Shown here: positions 5,055 to 5,074 of the stretch, piece after piece
Layout: each line of letters starts with the position of its first letter
Numbering within the stretch: position 1 is the stretch's first letter
Assembly (NCBI GenBank): GCA_900766795.1
Contig: CAAFWX010000331.1
Coordinates: 1 to 5,074, forward strand
Direction of reading: 5' to 3'
Origin: Oscillospiraceae bacterium
GTDB lineage: Bacteria; Bacillota_A; Clostridia; Oscillospirales; Ruminococcaceae
Length of the DNA stretch: 5,074 bases
Program-made: the position numbers and the translations under genes
The notes under the pieces: generated by a model
What the model was told of the DNA's origin: nothing
Databases searched by the model: none
What the model saw: the letters and a program-made list of their open reading frames with translations, nothing else

Positions 5055-5074
5055 ATGGCAGGAAACTATGACGG
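5055..5074 (+). CDS. Start of probable tape measure protein (3' truncated)
   Basis: ATG 5055 is preceded by AAGGAG (5041-5046) at eight bases, and the six full codons visible read MAGNYD with Gly likely next. Short 'MA..DGSI' openings are common for Bacillota tail tape measure proteins, and gene order (tail tube, two chaperones, then this gene) predicts one here. Only 20 bases are visible, so the identity rests mainly on position. The intervening lipoprotein cassette does not change that expectation. Confidence 0.6.

Overview
This window is a slice of the late structural (head-to-tail) module of a tailed bacteriophage or prophage with a long non-contractile or contractile tail, read left to right on the + strand. 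The gene families (GP20-type scaffold, HK97-fold capsid of the Clostridia type, the Minor_capsid 1/2/3 series, Gp15-type chaperone), the strong AGGAGG-type ribosome binding sites, the ATGA/GTGA overlaps and the moderately high GC content point to a Bacillota host, most likely a gut Clostridia/Oscillospiraceae-type bacterium. The host assignment is inference. The gene order resembles the Listeria A118-like arrangement.

Layout: 1-396, C-terminal part of a GP20-type scaffolding protein; 416-1318, major capsid protein; 1315-1668, head-tail connector; 1665-2054, minor capsid/head-closure protein; 2051-2401, minor capsid protein 2-like tail-completion protein; 2403-2816, minor capsid protein 3-like probable tail terminator; 2820-3329, major tail tube protein; a 9-bp perfect hairpin at 3338-3358; 3372-3806 and 3790-4338, two overlapping tail-assembly-chaperone genes (gpG/gpGT-like, the second of the Gp15 family); 4394-4978, a lipoprotein gene; and from 5055 the first codons of what is probably the tape measure protein. 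Together the genes build the procapsid (scaffold and capsid), close it (connector and minor capsid proteins), and make and terminate the tail tube around the tape measure with chaperone help.

The exception is the lipoprotein gene. It is AT-rich (about 30% GC by hand count over 4801-4920, against about 63% over 4201-4260 in the gene before it). It has its own perfect-consensus sigma-70/sigma-A promoter (TTGACA, 17 bp, TATAAT) overlapping the stop codon of the preceding gene, and its own hairpin-plus-U-tract terminator. It encodes an exported lipid-anchored protein with no structural role apparent. This is the architecture of a moron, a self-contained cargo gene expressed from the prophage, inserted just before the tape measure gene. 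A lipid-anchored prophage protein here suggests superinfection exclusion or another lysogenic-conversion function, but I recognise no domain in its mature part and that role is a hypothesis.

I saw no tRNA, rRNA, CRISPR array, insertion sequence or attachment site. No gene-free stretch exceeds 300 bases.
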